Of a DNA stretch of 64,000 nucleotides, positions 1-8,198 are shown piece by piece (position 1 is the first letter of the stretch; every line of letters starts with the position of its first letter). The notes below the pieces were generated by a model, which saw only the letters and a list, made by a program, of their open reading frames with translations, was not told the origin of the DNA and did no database searches. The stretch is taken from positions 1 through 64,000 of the forward strand of contig NZ_MSCV01000037.1 of NCBI RefSeq assembly GCF_002005105.1, read 5' to 3'. Source of the stretch: Methylocaldum sp. 14B. Lineage in GTDB: Bacteria > Pseudomonadota > Gammaproteobacteria > Methylococcales > Methylococcaceae. Both the position numbers and the translations under genes were made by a program.

Positions 1-58
1 AAGTTTTTTGAGGTCGCGCGGCCAATCCGGCGGCGCGGCAGCGGGTGGTCGATCGGGT

Positions 59-352
59 TCAACGTGAGTGCCTGGCCGGAGTTCGGGAACCGTGCGACTG
101 GGCAGATTTTGAGGACGGGGCGGCCGGTGTGCATTCGTTACCGTGGCCTTGAGAGTTCGGCGCATCCGCCCGCAGCGCCTCTAAGTCAGCTTTCTTCCTG
201 AGTAGTAGCCGTCTTTCTTTCCCCAAAATGCGTGCATTCGAAGGCGTCCAGCCGGATCCTTCACGCAACTCCCTTCCCGCCTTGAAAGTCTCCTTAATCA
301 GGCAAGCGCCGCATGGAAACATTTCCGAGTGGTGACGAATCGTGGCCTTCAT
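59..352 (-). CDS. hypothetical protein, weak
   Basis: This is a possible 97-residue protein. I chose the ATG at 352 because AGGA lies about seven bases upstream. A longer version in the same frame would overlap the FG-GAP remnant on the other strand. The middle of the product is rich in Lys, Arg and Glu (a stretch around residues 40-60) and contains a single Cys-x-x-Cys (CGAC). The C-terminal third is low-complexity. I recognise no domain and the gene may be spurious. Confidence 0.22.
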   Translation of the reverse strand: MKATIRHHSEMFPCGACLIKETFKAGRELREGSGWTPSNARILGKERRLLLRKKADLEALRADAPNSQGHGNECTPAAPSSKSAQSHGSRTPARHSR

Positions 353-407
353 AACTGTTCCTAGATGACCCGTTACCTCAGGCCTATGCCCAGTTCGGCC
401 AAGGCGT

Positions 408-587
408 GGCTGGGTAGGGGATGTGAATGGCGATGGCAAACCCGATGTTCTGATAGGGGCGTCCGCGCAAGACGTGGGCGTCATAGACCATATCCGCGGC
501 AACGATACGGTCAACGGCGGCCCTCACGCCGACCGTGATGTCTGTGCAGCCGATCAGGGCGATACCGTTCTCAACTGTAATCCGTAA
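408..587 (+). pseudogene. remnant of FG-GAP / RTX-like secreted protein
   Basis: In this frame the sequence reads DVNGDGKPDVLIGASA, a typical FG-GAP (beta-propeller, Ca-binding) repeat. It is followed by GNDTVNGG and a DxDxC tail ending NCNP-stop, like the C-terminal calcium-binding tail of RTX or hemolysin-type exported proteins. No start codon or upstream repeats are visible in the same frame within the window, so only the 3' end of a former large gene appears to remain. The motifs are seen directly. That it is a decayed gene is inferred. Confidence 0.5.
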
Positions 588-986
588 TGTAGGCCAAGCA
601 TTTTTTGGCTGAGAGACAGTGGTAGCCGGAATCGTGAGCTCGGGTGCCGCTGGCCGCCATCCGTTCGCCTTGCGGGATTATCGCTGCCGCTTGGGTCGAT
701 GTTTGCCGCCGCAGTGGAAAGTTACATAGTGCCGAATCACCAGATCGTCGCCGGACGAGTGAAAAGGCTTTTCCCTAATTCCAAGCAAAGACGGGCTGAG
801 CTTGTGGCTTTCCATCCAAATCGAAGGGATTGGGAAGATGCTGGAAGTACCGGATGGTCGATTTCTGAATCATTTCAAAATTCTGGATAGAACGCTTACG
901 ACTGCCATCGTCCGACTCGCAACCGTAAAGACGTACGTTGCTAACGGAGGGCGCTGGCGTTCATTGCTCCACCGACGTCCTGTAGT
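588..986. other. intergenic, no gene recognised
   Basis: Short open frames at 699-890 and 802-1137 run over one another and over the 3' end of the next gene, and show no recognisable motif. I see no RNA gene or clear terminator here. Confidence 0.4.
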
Positions 987-1289
987 TCAAAGCGTTCGTT
1001 TCCGGCCGCGCTTCATTTCATCCAGCAGCCGCTCGTTGACGCTTCGCGCGTGCTCGATATTCCAGATTCGGATTGCTTCGTCGAGATCGACTTTACCTTC
1101 GTCGACCATTTTGCAGAGCCCGATTCGTAGGGCATAAAGCTTGATGATCAGCGGATCTTCCGGGGTGTCGGCGAGGTGCTTTTCCCATTCGGCCGTTTTT
1201 TGCGGATCTTTGCAGTAATTGACCGGACGCTCTTCGGCATGGAGGCAGAGCGGTAGGGTGAATGTCAAAAACAAGGGCCAGTATTTCAT
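987..1289 (-). CDS. small exported hypothetical protein
   Basis: This 100-residue protein has a clear Sec signal peptide (MKYW, then a hydrophobic stretch ending LCLHAEE, cleavage near residue 18). The rest is charged and predicted mostly helical, with two cysteines (in NYCKDP and IGLCKM) that could form one disulfide. GGAG lies eight bases before the ATG, which supports the start. The gene stands alone. I know no named family for it, and a periplasmic location is inferred from the signal peptide. Confidence 0.7.
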   Translation of the reverse strand: MKYWPLFLTFTLPLCLHAEERPVNYCKDPQKTAEWEKHLADTPEDPLIIKLYALRIGLCKMVDEGKVDLDEAIRIWNIEHARSVNERLLDEMKRGRKRTL

Positions 1290-1640
1290 GAGGTTTTCTC
1301 CACGGGTATCTGGGGTTGTCCGCTATTTGGCCCATCTCGGTGAGAATCAGTAAGAATGGGGGAAAGCGACAGAGTACCGTAAACGGAAGACATCATAAGG
1401 GCGGTCTGTCGTTATCGTAATATTCCGGGAGTCGATAACCGGCATCCGGAAGGCAACGGAGTGTTGCCTGCTTATTTCCGCCTTGAATTGTGAACCCGCG
1501 GGACCCATACAGAATTGGCGCGGGAGACACTTGCATGCCACTCCGCAATTCTTGCGTCGAACGGCGGATTGGGGTGGCGAATGCACAGTCGACAATATCG
1601 TTTAAAACGTTTACGCGCAGTTTCTGACTCGGTGACCTAA
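1290..1640. other. intergenic, no gene recognised
   Basis: This spacer separates two divergent genes, the exported protein (minus) and the PsiE-like protein (plus). It must hold both promoters, but I could not assign -35/-10 boxes with confidence. The open frames in it look like chance. Confidence 0.4.
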
Positions 1641-2090
1641 ATGCAGATCTCTAATAGGTGGAAAGCGACGAAGGAGGAATGGGCGATTCTTTCCTACTAC
1701 CAGCGTTTCGAGAGTTTGGTTGCGTTTGTCCTGACGATCGTGATCGGATTGACCATTCTGGTAGCGCTGTATCAGCTTACGACCGATGTCGTACTGGGCC
1801 TGGTGCGTGGCGTGCTGGATCCGTTCGATCATGACGTGTTTCAAAAAATCTTCGGCGAAATCATGACACTTTTGATTGCGCTGGAGTTCAATCACACCCT
1901 TCAATACGTGGTCAGAAGGGAGCAGAGCATCGTTCAGACCAAAGTAGTCGTGCTGATTGCCCTTTTGGCCGTAGTTCGCAAGTTCATTATTCTCGAAGTT
2001 CAAGACGTGAGTGCCGGTCATCTGCTGGGTTTGGCAGCGATTACCCTGGTTTTGGGTCTGACTTACTGGCTGATCCGAGAGGCAGTATAA
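1641..2090 (+). CDS. PsiE-like inner-membrane protein
   Basis: This 149-residue protein has four hydrophobic segments, at about residues 25-50, 70-90, 100-117 and 125-145. Between the first two lies a conserved-looking loop with DPFDHDVF, and then EFNHTLQYVV, as in the phosphate-starvation-inducible PsiE family of small integral membrane proteins. The molecular role of that family is not established; PsiE of E. coli responds to phosphate and cAMP. The length fits the family. No recognised partner gene lies beside it. A strong ribosome-binding site is not visible before the ATG. Confidence 0.72.
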   Translation: MQISNRWKATKEEWAILSYYQRFESLVAFVLTIVIGLTILVALYQLTTDVVLGLVRGVLDPFDHDVFQKIFGEIMTLLIALEFNHTLQYVVRREQSIVQTKVVVLIALLAVVRKFIILEVQDVSAGHLLGLAAITLVLGLTYWLIREAV

Positions 2091-2125
2091 GACGGAGAGG
2101 AAGTCCGGGATTTTATTCAGTCTTT

Positions 2126-2503
2126 TTATGGCGGGCTAAGCACCAGGATAGGCCAGTTGGTATCGGTGGGATAACAATGCCAAATGAGCGATTCTTCTTG
2201 AAACTTGGCGAACAGCTGTTCCTCTGCGTATACCACGCCGTCCACACATGAAACATAAGCAAACGGTCCGAACCATTCCGATGGTTCGCCAGCGGCATTC
2301 TCAAACGAAATTCGCACCGGCTCTTTGCAATCGTATCGCGTAAAGTGTCGGCCTTGAGTTTCCCAAAAATGATTGCGATAGGCTGCCACGATGTTTCCTT
2401 GCGGCCCTTGGTGAATGACGTTGCCGCCGACGCGAAACCAAGGCGCCGGTCCGATCTGTTCGGGCCGACCTCCCGCGCCGCTGTCGAATGTCAATCGAAT
2501 CAT
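2126..2503 (-). CDS. hypothetical protein
   Basis: This 125-residue protein has no signal peptide or membrane segment. It is rich in aromatic residues (several Trp, Phe and Tyr), with motifs such as APWFRVGGNVI and EWFGPFAYVSCVDGVVY that suggest a compact beta-rich fold. GAAG a few bases before the ATG supports the start. I do not recognise the family. It is convergent with the PsiE-like gene, the two stops being about 35 bases apart. Confidence 0.55.
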   Translation of the reverse strand: MIRLTFDSGAGGRPEQIGPAPWFRVGGNVIHQGPQGNIVAAYRNHFWETQGRHFTRYDCKEPVRISFENAAGEPSEWFGPFAYVSCVDGVVYAEEQLFAKFQEESLIWHCYPTDTNWPILVLSPP

Positions 2504-2680
2504 AAGCTTTCTTCTATCGAGCTTTCATAATATAGGCATCGGACGTGGGCCAAAGTTTTTGCTGACAATCACGCCTTGAACGTTTCTTTATCATGGAGTA
2601 TCGACATGGCAGTTGTGCGGTTTTCAGCGTGCTTCGGTTTAGACGCGTAGCGCAGGCCGCTGACGCATGCGGCAAAGTGC

Positions 2681-2854
2681 TCACCGCTCGAGTGCAGATA
2701 TAACGCCTGACCGCTGCTGACGACAGCGCATCTCCTCGGCGTCCGCTGCTCTCAATCTGCCCTCTTTGATCAGCCTCGCAGCATCGCCTTGGAGTTTCGG
2801 GCCTGCTTTATTGCGCTCCTCGATTTCTGCTATTTTATGAAATGCGAGCTTCAT
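2681..2854 (-). CDS. possible small protein, 57 aa
   Basis: A short frame begins MKLAFHKIAEIEERNKAG and is mostly charged and helix-forming up to residue 45, as expected for a small DNA- or RNA-associated or regulatory protein. The run of alternating hydrophobic and charged residues looks better than chance, but the ribosome-binding site is poor and there is no family match I can name. Confidence 0.25.
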   Translation of the reverse strand: MKLAFHKIAEIEERNKAGPKLQGDAARLIKEGRLRAADAEEMRCRQQRSGVISALER

Positions 2855-2957
2855 TTTTTCAGCCTAATTGATGCCGGACAGGCGTGATCTTCGATGAACT
2901 CCACTCACTTGGAGTGATCTCATAAATTGACTGTGAAACCAATTAGGGATTACCCAT

Positions 2958-3164
2958 ATGAAACCAGGTGCCATAGTTAATGCTACATTCAATAACTGTC
3001 ATTGTATTGCCAGAATTACTGGTGTTGGCAAAAAGTATGGAGAACCCTTCTTTCATATTATATTAATCTCGCCATGTGTCATGGATACCGGAACTATACC
3101 GGCAGGAACCAGAACCTGGGTATGGCCAGAGATGGTTACGCTCGGAGTAAATGATGCCAATTAG
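2958..3164 (+). CDS. small hypothetical protein, AT-rich
   Basis: This 68-residue protein begins MKPGAIVNATFNNCHCIARI and has an alternating beta-strand pattern with three cysteines. Its base composition is clearly more AT-rich than its neighbours, which suggests recent acquisition. No domain is recognised, and the ribosome-binding site is weak. Confidence 0.4.
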   Translation: MKPGAIVNATFNNCHCIARITGVGKKYGEPFFHIILISPCVMDTGTIPAGTRTWVWPEMVTLGVNDAN

Positions 3165-3402
3165 GTTTTATCTTTTCCGGTTATAAACAAAGTGGCGATG
3201 GGCAAAGCAGCTGCAGATCAGACAAACGGGTTGGCGGTAGCATTGTCCATCGCCGGCAGTATCCAGACTTTTGATGTTCAAGAGACGTGTCGAATGCGTC
3301 ACAACGCGCGACAAATCGCGCCACCCGCTGTACTCGGTTGGTCATTCGGGCGCTATGTGTTAGGGTGCGATCCATTCTTCTCAATATTCCGTTGCATACT
3401 CC

Positions 3403-3651
3403 ATGACTGACGAGTCATCCGAAACGGCACCCGTTCGACTGCGTTGGGAGAAGGAATCCCGGTATTATGAGATTCATCTACAACTGGACCTGTGGGGCGA
3501 TTGGGTACTGACCCGAATCTGGGGGCGTCGTGGGTCGCCCATGGGCCAGATGAAACATATGCCGTGCCCGTCATACGACGATGCGGTCGCGAAGTTGTCG
3601 AACGTCCGCAATCAGCGTAAGCGGCGAGGATATGAGCCGGTGTTGGTATGA
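3403..3651 (+). CDS. WGR-domain protein
   Basis: This 82-residue protein consists of little more than a WGR domain: [19 protein letters not shown], then [10 protein letters not shown], then [24 protein letters not shown] modules are known from PARP-type enzymes and from short bacterial proteins and are thought to bind nucleic acid. Its stop overlaps the long frame of the following rubredoxin, so the two may be co-transcribed. The stand-alone function is unknown. Confidence 0.75.
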   Translation: MTDESSETAPVRLRWEKESRYYEIHLQLDLWGDWVLTRIWGRRGSPMGQMKHMPCPSYDDAVAKLSNVRNQRKRRGYEPVLV

Positions 3652-3740
3652 CTCGTTTCAACCCGCGCGAATCGATATTGCTTGAGTGGCTCATCCTTCT
3701 TTTCCGTATCCTGAAACCTTTATTAGAACCGAGAGCTTTC

Positions 3741-3911
3741 ATGTCCGATTTCAAGAAATACCATTGTTTGGAATGCGAACACATCTATGATGAAGCACAA
3801 GGCGATCCTGACAGTGGTATTGCGCCGGGCACTCGTTGGGAAGACATTCCCGACGATTGGGAATGTCCGATATGCGGAGCGCCGAAAAGCTTTTTCAAAT
3901 TGATGGAGTGA
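3741..3911 (+). CDS. rubredoxin
   Basis: Rubredoxins are one-iron electron carriers of the cytoplasm. This 56-residue protein has the two metal-binding knuckles CLEC (residues 9-12) and CPIC (about 42-45), plus the family signatures [11 protein letters not shown] and [11 protein letters not shown] chose the ATG at 3741 because it gives the usual rubredoxin length; an upstream extension in the same frame has no similarity to the family. The WGR gene ends 89 bases upstream. Its redox partner is not in the window. Confidence 0.93.
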   Translation: MSDFKKYHCLECEHIYDEAQGDPDSGIAPGTRWEDIPDDWECPICGAPKSFFKLME

Positions 3912-4626
3912 TCTTCCGTAAACGATTCGCGAGATTCTGCCGATCGGTTCGAGGGGAAGGCTGGCTTCTTGATCGAAGCTGGTATAAAAGAAAGAGCCGA
4001 TCCGCTACAAGAAGACCCGCAACGGGATTACTCTTTATAGATCATGGTCGTTCTGTCGCGAGCCTTGATCTACCATTTAGATTCAAACTTTCAATTCGAG
4101 CTTGATATTTTCTGGTCAAACGCGAAGGCATAGCATGCTAAGACTACGCCAGGCAACGACAGAAGGCCCGCAATACCAGGTATAGGCTTCACGAATATAC
4201 TAAGCGCTATACTCCCACGGTCCGATGTAATTTCCCAGTTTATCGGGAGCCAGGGGATTATTGGAAGGCAAATATTGTTCCGGCAGTTAATTGGAATCCT
4301 GTTTTGTGCGGCTTTCCGATTTTCCAAGGGTAGCCTGTGTAGGATGGGCTGAGCGAAGTGACAAATCGGCAGGATCGCCGATTTGCACGGCAGCGCCGCC
4401 CGCAGGGGGGCCGCGCAGGGATGGCGTGGCATGAGCCCCATCGATCGCGAACGATGCCTGTCCTGAGCTCAGTCGAAGGGCCTGTCCTGAGCCCGGTCGA
4501 AGGGGGCTTCCCGATGATCAGTACATCCTACGGACTGCATTTGTCGAAAATCGCGCTTTGTGCCGAAGCAATTACTCGGCACCGATATGAGAACTGCCGG
4601 GACTGAGTGAGCCGCGACAGCGGGGC
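3912..4626. other. intergenic with short repeats, no gene recognised
   Basis: About 700 bases lie between rubredoxin (plus) and the triosephosphate isomerase (minus). Visible are a palindrome around 4365-4390 (AAATCGGC and GCCGATTT arms), two tandem copies of a 24-bp repeat at 4457-4504, and a GC-rich hairpin near 4605-4625. None of the open frames here is convincing. Confidence 0.5.
4457..4504 (+). repeat. two tandem copies of a 24-bp dispersed repeat
   Basis: Two adjacent units read CCTGTCCTGAGC, then a variable C-rich or T-rich part, then GTCGAAGGG. The same word recurs at 57426-57448, in reverse at 57832-57855, and at 63939-63957. It is a dispersed intergenic repeat of REP type; its biological role is not known. 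Confidence 0.8.
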
Positions 4627-5721
4627 TCAATAACAGGGACATTCCAAGCCAAACCGGATGATTTGCGCGAAATCCCATGCTTTTAGACTCGCTCCGCCCA
4701 CCAAGGCGCCGTCTACCCCTGCAATACTCATGATCTCGGCGATATTGTCGGGTTTCACGTTTCCGCCATACAGAATTCTGATCGTCGATGCGATTTGCTC
4801 GCCGTACAGGTCCATGATCAAATTCCTGATAAAGTCGTGCACTTCGCTGATCTGTTCCAGTTTTGCGGGTTTTGCGCCCTCTCCGACGGCCCAGACGGGT
4901 TCGTAGGCAATCACGACTTCGCTCGCGGTCCTCGGCGAGACGACCTCAAACGCCAGCCTTAACTGCCGATCCAGCAGATTGAAGGTCTCATGGGTTTCTC
5001 TGGCTTCCTTGTTTTCGCCGACGCAGAGAATCACCTGAAGTCCGTGGGCCAAGGAAGCCTGAACCTTTTTCTGTATGACTTCGTCGCTTTCGCCGGCCCG
5101 CTCGATCAGCTCTTCTTCCAGAAACCGCTGTATTCCCGTCAAAACGTCTTGGTTTGCTTCCGAAGCCAAGTGTTCGAGGGCCGCGAGAATTTGCCGGTCG
5201 CCGTCGTCCTTGGTCCTGAGCAGCTCCAATTCCTGCAAGAGAAAACTTTTGGACAACCGTTTTGCGATACTGGGTCCGAATCCGAAATATTTGCCGAGAT
5301 TGGTCCGGCGATCCGAATGTCCGATGATGACGCGGTCGACGCCGATCGACGCGAGCATTTCGGCTGAGATCTCTCCGGTAAATGCGCCTTTGGATTCGAA
5401 GAACGTGTCCTGTGCCAGCAGGAAGACGTTCCGCCCAAGACCGTATTCCGTCCGGAGAAAATCCGGCTTGATGTAATCGGCTAGCGTAGAGAGTCCGGTG
5501 AAGGGAGGAGCTAAGCCGATATCGACGTCTTTTACGCCTTTGCAAAGATCGAAGATTCTCGCGGCGAGCGCGACGCCGGACCGTGGGATCACGTTCATTT
5601 TCCAATTGCCGGCCAGGAACGGCCGGATCGCTCCGGGATCGCCGATCTCCGCCTCGATCTTCTGCCATTGATTTGCCGTTCTTTGGCGATAATAGTTCCG
5701 ATATACGCTTGCCGTTTTCAT
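4627..5721 (-). CDS. tpiA: triosephosphate isomerase, long variant
   Basis: It interconverts glyceraldehyde-3-phosphate and dihydroxyacetone phosphate. The catalytic residues are in place: Lys41 in NWKMN, His135 in VIIGHSDRR, and Glu274 in IAYEPVWAVG; the phosphate-binding YGGNVKPDN and VGGASLK are also present. At 364 residues it is far longer than the usual 250. There is an N-terminal extension of about 35 residues, and about 70 extra residues are inserted after the catalytic His (143-215, mostly helical and charged). I chose the ATG at 5721 because AAGGA lies about ten bases upstream; the reading frame extends 15 codons further. Activity is likely but the insertion is unusual. Confidence 0.85.
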   Translation of the reverse strand: MKTASVYRNYYRQRTANQWQKIEAEIGDPGAIRPFLAGNWKMNVIPRSGVALAARIFDLCKGVKDVDIGLAPPFTGLSTLADYIKPDFLRTEYGLGRNVFLLAQDTFFESKGAFTGEISAEMLASIGVDRVIIGHSDRRTNLGKYFGFGPSIAKRLSKSFLLQELELLRTKDDGDRQILAALEHLASEANQDVLTGIQRFLEEELIERAGESDEVIQKKVQASLAHGLQVILCVGENKEARETHETFNLLDRQLRLAFEVVSPRTASEVVIAYEPVWAVGEGAKPAKLEQISEVHDFIRNLIMDLYGEQIASTIRILYGGNVKPDNIAEIMSIAGVDGALVGGASLKAWDFAQIIRFGLECPCY

Positions 5722-5960
5722 GATTTGTTTTTCCTTCTGATCCGGTGTCGCGGTCTCATCCGCCATCCGCGTGATGGGGCGCCGCCGTTCGATTTATCAT
5801 GGGGACTGTGCGCGCATAATACAACTCGACCTTATTGTAGCGTCCGGTCGCATACCGATGAGTTGCTCAAGCGTTCGGCGTGCCGAATCGACAGCGCACT
5901 CGCATGACTTACTCCACATTTTTTTCCTTGCGTCTCGCTTTTTCGGCTTTTTTCTCGAAG

Positions 5961-6206
5961 TTATCCACTGTCAAGACTTGACATGCGTATTCTGTGTCAG
6001 TCGTCACTTACAAGCAGTCCATAAGTACTTGATTTGAAGTTGGCGCCTTAAAAAAATGCGTAATATCAATGAGATATATCAATAAGTCATAATGGTGCGC
6101 CGTCCTGTAAAGAACTTGGTCAGCTTAATGTAAGGGCTTGAACAGCCGATATCGGCAAGCTTTGTCCACGGACTTATCCACAGGGTTGTCCACGGAAATT
6201 GTGGAT
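5961..6206. other. cluster of DnaA-box-like sites beside an AT-rich stretch
   Basis: One perfect match to the DnaA-box consensus TTATCCACA lies at 6174-6182. Near matches are TTATCCACT at 5961, TTGTCCACG at 6162 and at about 6187, and TCATCCACA on the other strand at about 6198. Four of the five fall within 45 bases. The AT-rich interval 5990-6110 lies just to the left. Such clustering is typical of replication origins or DnaA-titration sites, but dnaA, dnaN, gidA and similar origin neighbours are absent from the window. Confidence 0.4.
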
Positions 6207-6303
6207 GAGCGGAAGGCAACTGAAGCTCGGGCCGACGCACGAGATTGCTGTGGGGCGAAACGCCTTAGAGAATTTTCCGATTCGGTGTCAGGGAGTCCAA
6301 TAT

Positions 6304-6480
6304 GTAGGTCGGCAATCCCTTGCCGACTTATCGGCTCGGCAAAGGACTTTGTGGGAAGGGGCGTCCTGGCGCTCCCAGGACGACCGTTTGCGATTGGAAG
6401 GGTCGCGACTAAAGCGACCGTTTGCGATTGGAAGGGTCGCGACTAAAGCGACCGTTTGCGATTGGGAAGGGATTGCCGAC
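6304..6480. repeat. MITE-like element bounded by inverted repeats
   Basis: The left end carries the palindromic unit GTAGGTCGGCAATCCC with its own complement (6304-6327). The right end reads GGGATTGCCGAC (6469-6480), the inverted complement of the left end. The interior holds the 34-bp tandem repeat. Related palindromic units occur at 45262-45332 and 53932-54005. No coding capacity is evident. Confidence 0.6.
6381..6471 (+). repeat. 34-bp tandem repeat, about 2.7 copies
   Basis: The unit starts CGACCGTTTGCGATTGGAAG and is repeated exactly at 6381-6414 and 6415-6448, with a partial, slightly changed third copy to 6471. It lies inside the inverted-repeat element and was probably produced by slippage or unequal recombination. 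Confidence 0.85.
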
Positions 6481-6806
6481 CGACGTTCTTCCCGCCCGAC
6501 ACGAATCCGTACACCGGGATGAAAAACGCTCTAATCGATACACATGCGGGTTGGGGTCCCCGGCACTGTTGCCGCGATGGTCCGGACGATGGAATTGACC
6601 CTGCCGATAACTTCAAAATCCGTGAGTTTAGATCTGCCGGGATAGGTTCGGCATGGCACTAAAGTGATTGGCAACGAGCGTTTTGAGGCTCTGCGGCGGA
6701 CCTCTCTCTATCGATCGATCGAGGATTACGTTGAGAGCGGGAGATTGCCATTAAGAATCACTGTCTCAATGGTATTGGGCACGATCCGATTGGAGACAAC
6801 GGCCTC

Positions 6807-7337
6807 ATGAACTCACCCGCAACTCATCAAGCCCGGATCGTCAGCGCCGTGCCGGGCCGGCTGCGAATAAAATCTCGCGGTACCTATCGCAACCCGGCAT
6901 TACTGAATCGAATAAAGGGCGATTTGGAAGCAAAGCGCGAGATTTCCGGAGTGTACGTCAATCCGACCACCGGAAGCGTTACGGTCCATTACGATTCCGG
7001 CCGCTGCGATAGAGCCGGGATACTCAAGTGGCTTCAGGATATCGATGTCCTCGCGGAAGACCTGATGCGTGCACGTTCCGCAGTTCCGGCAACTGCGGAA
7101 CCCTTGACCGTGATTGAAGCGATCGATGATTTGAATACGCGTATGAGCCGCTGGACAGGGCTTCCGATCGATCTTCGGACGGTGTTGCCGCTGGCGCTTG
7201 CCGGAGCCGGGCTCTGGTCCATTGTTCGGAACGGGCTCATGATCGAAAAGGTGCCCGGCTGGCTATTGCTCTGGATGGGGTTCGACCTGTTCGTCAAAAC
7301 CCGGCCGCACGACCGGGCACGGTCGCCGAGACGTTGA
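6807..7337 (+). CDS. HMA2-type heavy-metal-associated-like protein
   Basis: The N-terminal half (residues 8-70: ARIVSAVPGRLRIKSRG, GVYVNPTTGSVTVHYD) has the ferredoxin-like fold pattern of the HMA2 family, but without the CxxC metal motif of classical HMA domains. One or two hydrophobic segments near 127-165 suggest membrane attachment. Such 150-200-residue proteins are often found near P-type ATPases, but none is present here. The role is unknown. It points toward cmoA, and the two genes converge. Confidence 0.6.
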   Translation: MNSPATHQARIVSAVPGRLRIKSRGTYRNPALLNRIKGDLEAKREISGVYVNPTTGSVTVHYDSGRCDRAGILKWLQDIDVLAEDLMRARSAVPATAEPLTVIEAIDDLNTRMSRWTGLPIDLRTVLPLALAGAGLWSIVRNGLMIEKVPGWLLLWMGFDLFVKTRPHDRARSPRR

Positions 7338-7467
7338 GCGTATTCCGGGCCGGAGGCATTCGGGCTAGTCGTCCCGGTCGGCTGCTCGAGGGAAGTCGCA
7401 TTGCGGCTGGAAAGCAGACCGCTGCGTACTCGGAACGTCGGCGATCGTCGCGCCGGCGAATCGGAAA

Positions 7468-8193
7468 TCATTTCAATGCCAGCATCCCGCAGAAGTTGTA
7501 CCAGCGGAAAAAGACGTCGCACGATTTGAAGCCATTCCGCAGCAATAGCTCGCGATTTTCCTCGAGATGGTAGGGAATCAGGACGTTTTCCAATGCTTCC
7601 CGCTTTTGGGAAATTTCGAGCTCGCTGTAGCCGTTGCGCTTCTTGAACTCGTAATAATGCTTGATAAACAGACGGTTGATGGTCGAGTCCTGACTGAGCA
7701 CTTTTTCGACCAGAATGAGGCAGCCGCCGTCGTTCAATCCGTGAGCGATGCTCGAAATAACGCGGTCACGGTTGAGCGGACGGACGAATTGCAGCGTCAA
7801 GTTCAGGATGACCACAGAGGCGTTCAGAATGGGAACGCCGTCGTCCAGGCTCAGGCAGATCAGCTCGTAAGTGTGTGAAATACTGTTTTCTTGCAGCTTT
7901 TTCCGCGCCTTTTTCAACATATCGGGCGAGGAGTCCACGCCGATAAAGGCAACTTCTGCCGGAACGACCGGATCGAGCCCGATGAACGTCGTGCCGGTCG
8001 AACAGCCCAGGTCGTAAAGATTGGTTCCGGGGACGGCAAAATCTCCCGCGATCTCTCCGATCATGCGTTGAATTTCCGCATAGAAGGGGACCGAGCGATC
8101 CAGCATGTCGTCGAAAACCTCGGCGGTATCCTTTCCGAAATCGAAATCCGTCACCATTGGACGCTTTTCTTTGAATAAATCGTCTTTAGTCAT
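7468..8193 (-). CDS. cmoA: carboxy-S-adenosyl-L-methionine synthase
   Basis: CmoA makes carboxy-SAM from SAM and prephenate, the donor used by CmoB to form 5-oxyacetyl-uridine at the tRNA wobble position. The protein (241 residues, usual size) has the SAM-binding motif YDLGCSTGTTF near residue 60, DSSPDML, VVILNLTLQF, and the strongly conserved NGYSELEISQKREALENVL. I chose the ATG at 8193; a TTG three codons upstream is in frame. It starts five bases after the stop of the CPBP protease gene, so the two are probably co-transcribed. cmoB is not in the window. Confidence 0.93.
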   Translation of the reverse strand: MTKDDLFKEKRPMVTDFDFGKDTAEVFDDMLDRSVPFYAEIQRMIGEIAGDFAVPGTNLYDLGCSTGTTFIGLDPVVPAEVAFIGVDSSPDMLKKARKKLQENSISHTYELICLSLDDGVPILNASVVILNLTLQFVRPLNRDRVISSIAHGLNDGGCLILVEKVLSQDSTINRLFIKHYYEFKKRNGYSELEISQKREALENVLIPYHLEENRELLLRNGFKSCDVFFRWYNFCGMLALK

Positions 8194-8198
8194 CGTAT

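Larger units (their letters stand above)
5722..6806. other. gene-free region with DnaA-box-like sites and repeats
   Basis: About 1.1 kb lies between the minus-strand tpiA and the plus-strand HMA2 gene. It holds an AT-rich part (about 5990-6110), a cluster of DnaA-box-like sites (5961-6206), a palindromic repeat unit with an internal 34-bp tandem repeat (6304-6480), and a GATCGATCGA run near 6712. No convincing protein gene is visible. Confidence 0.55.
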
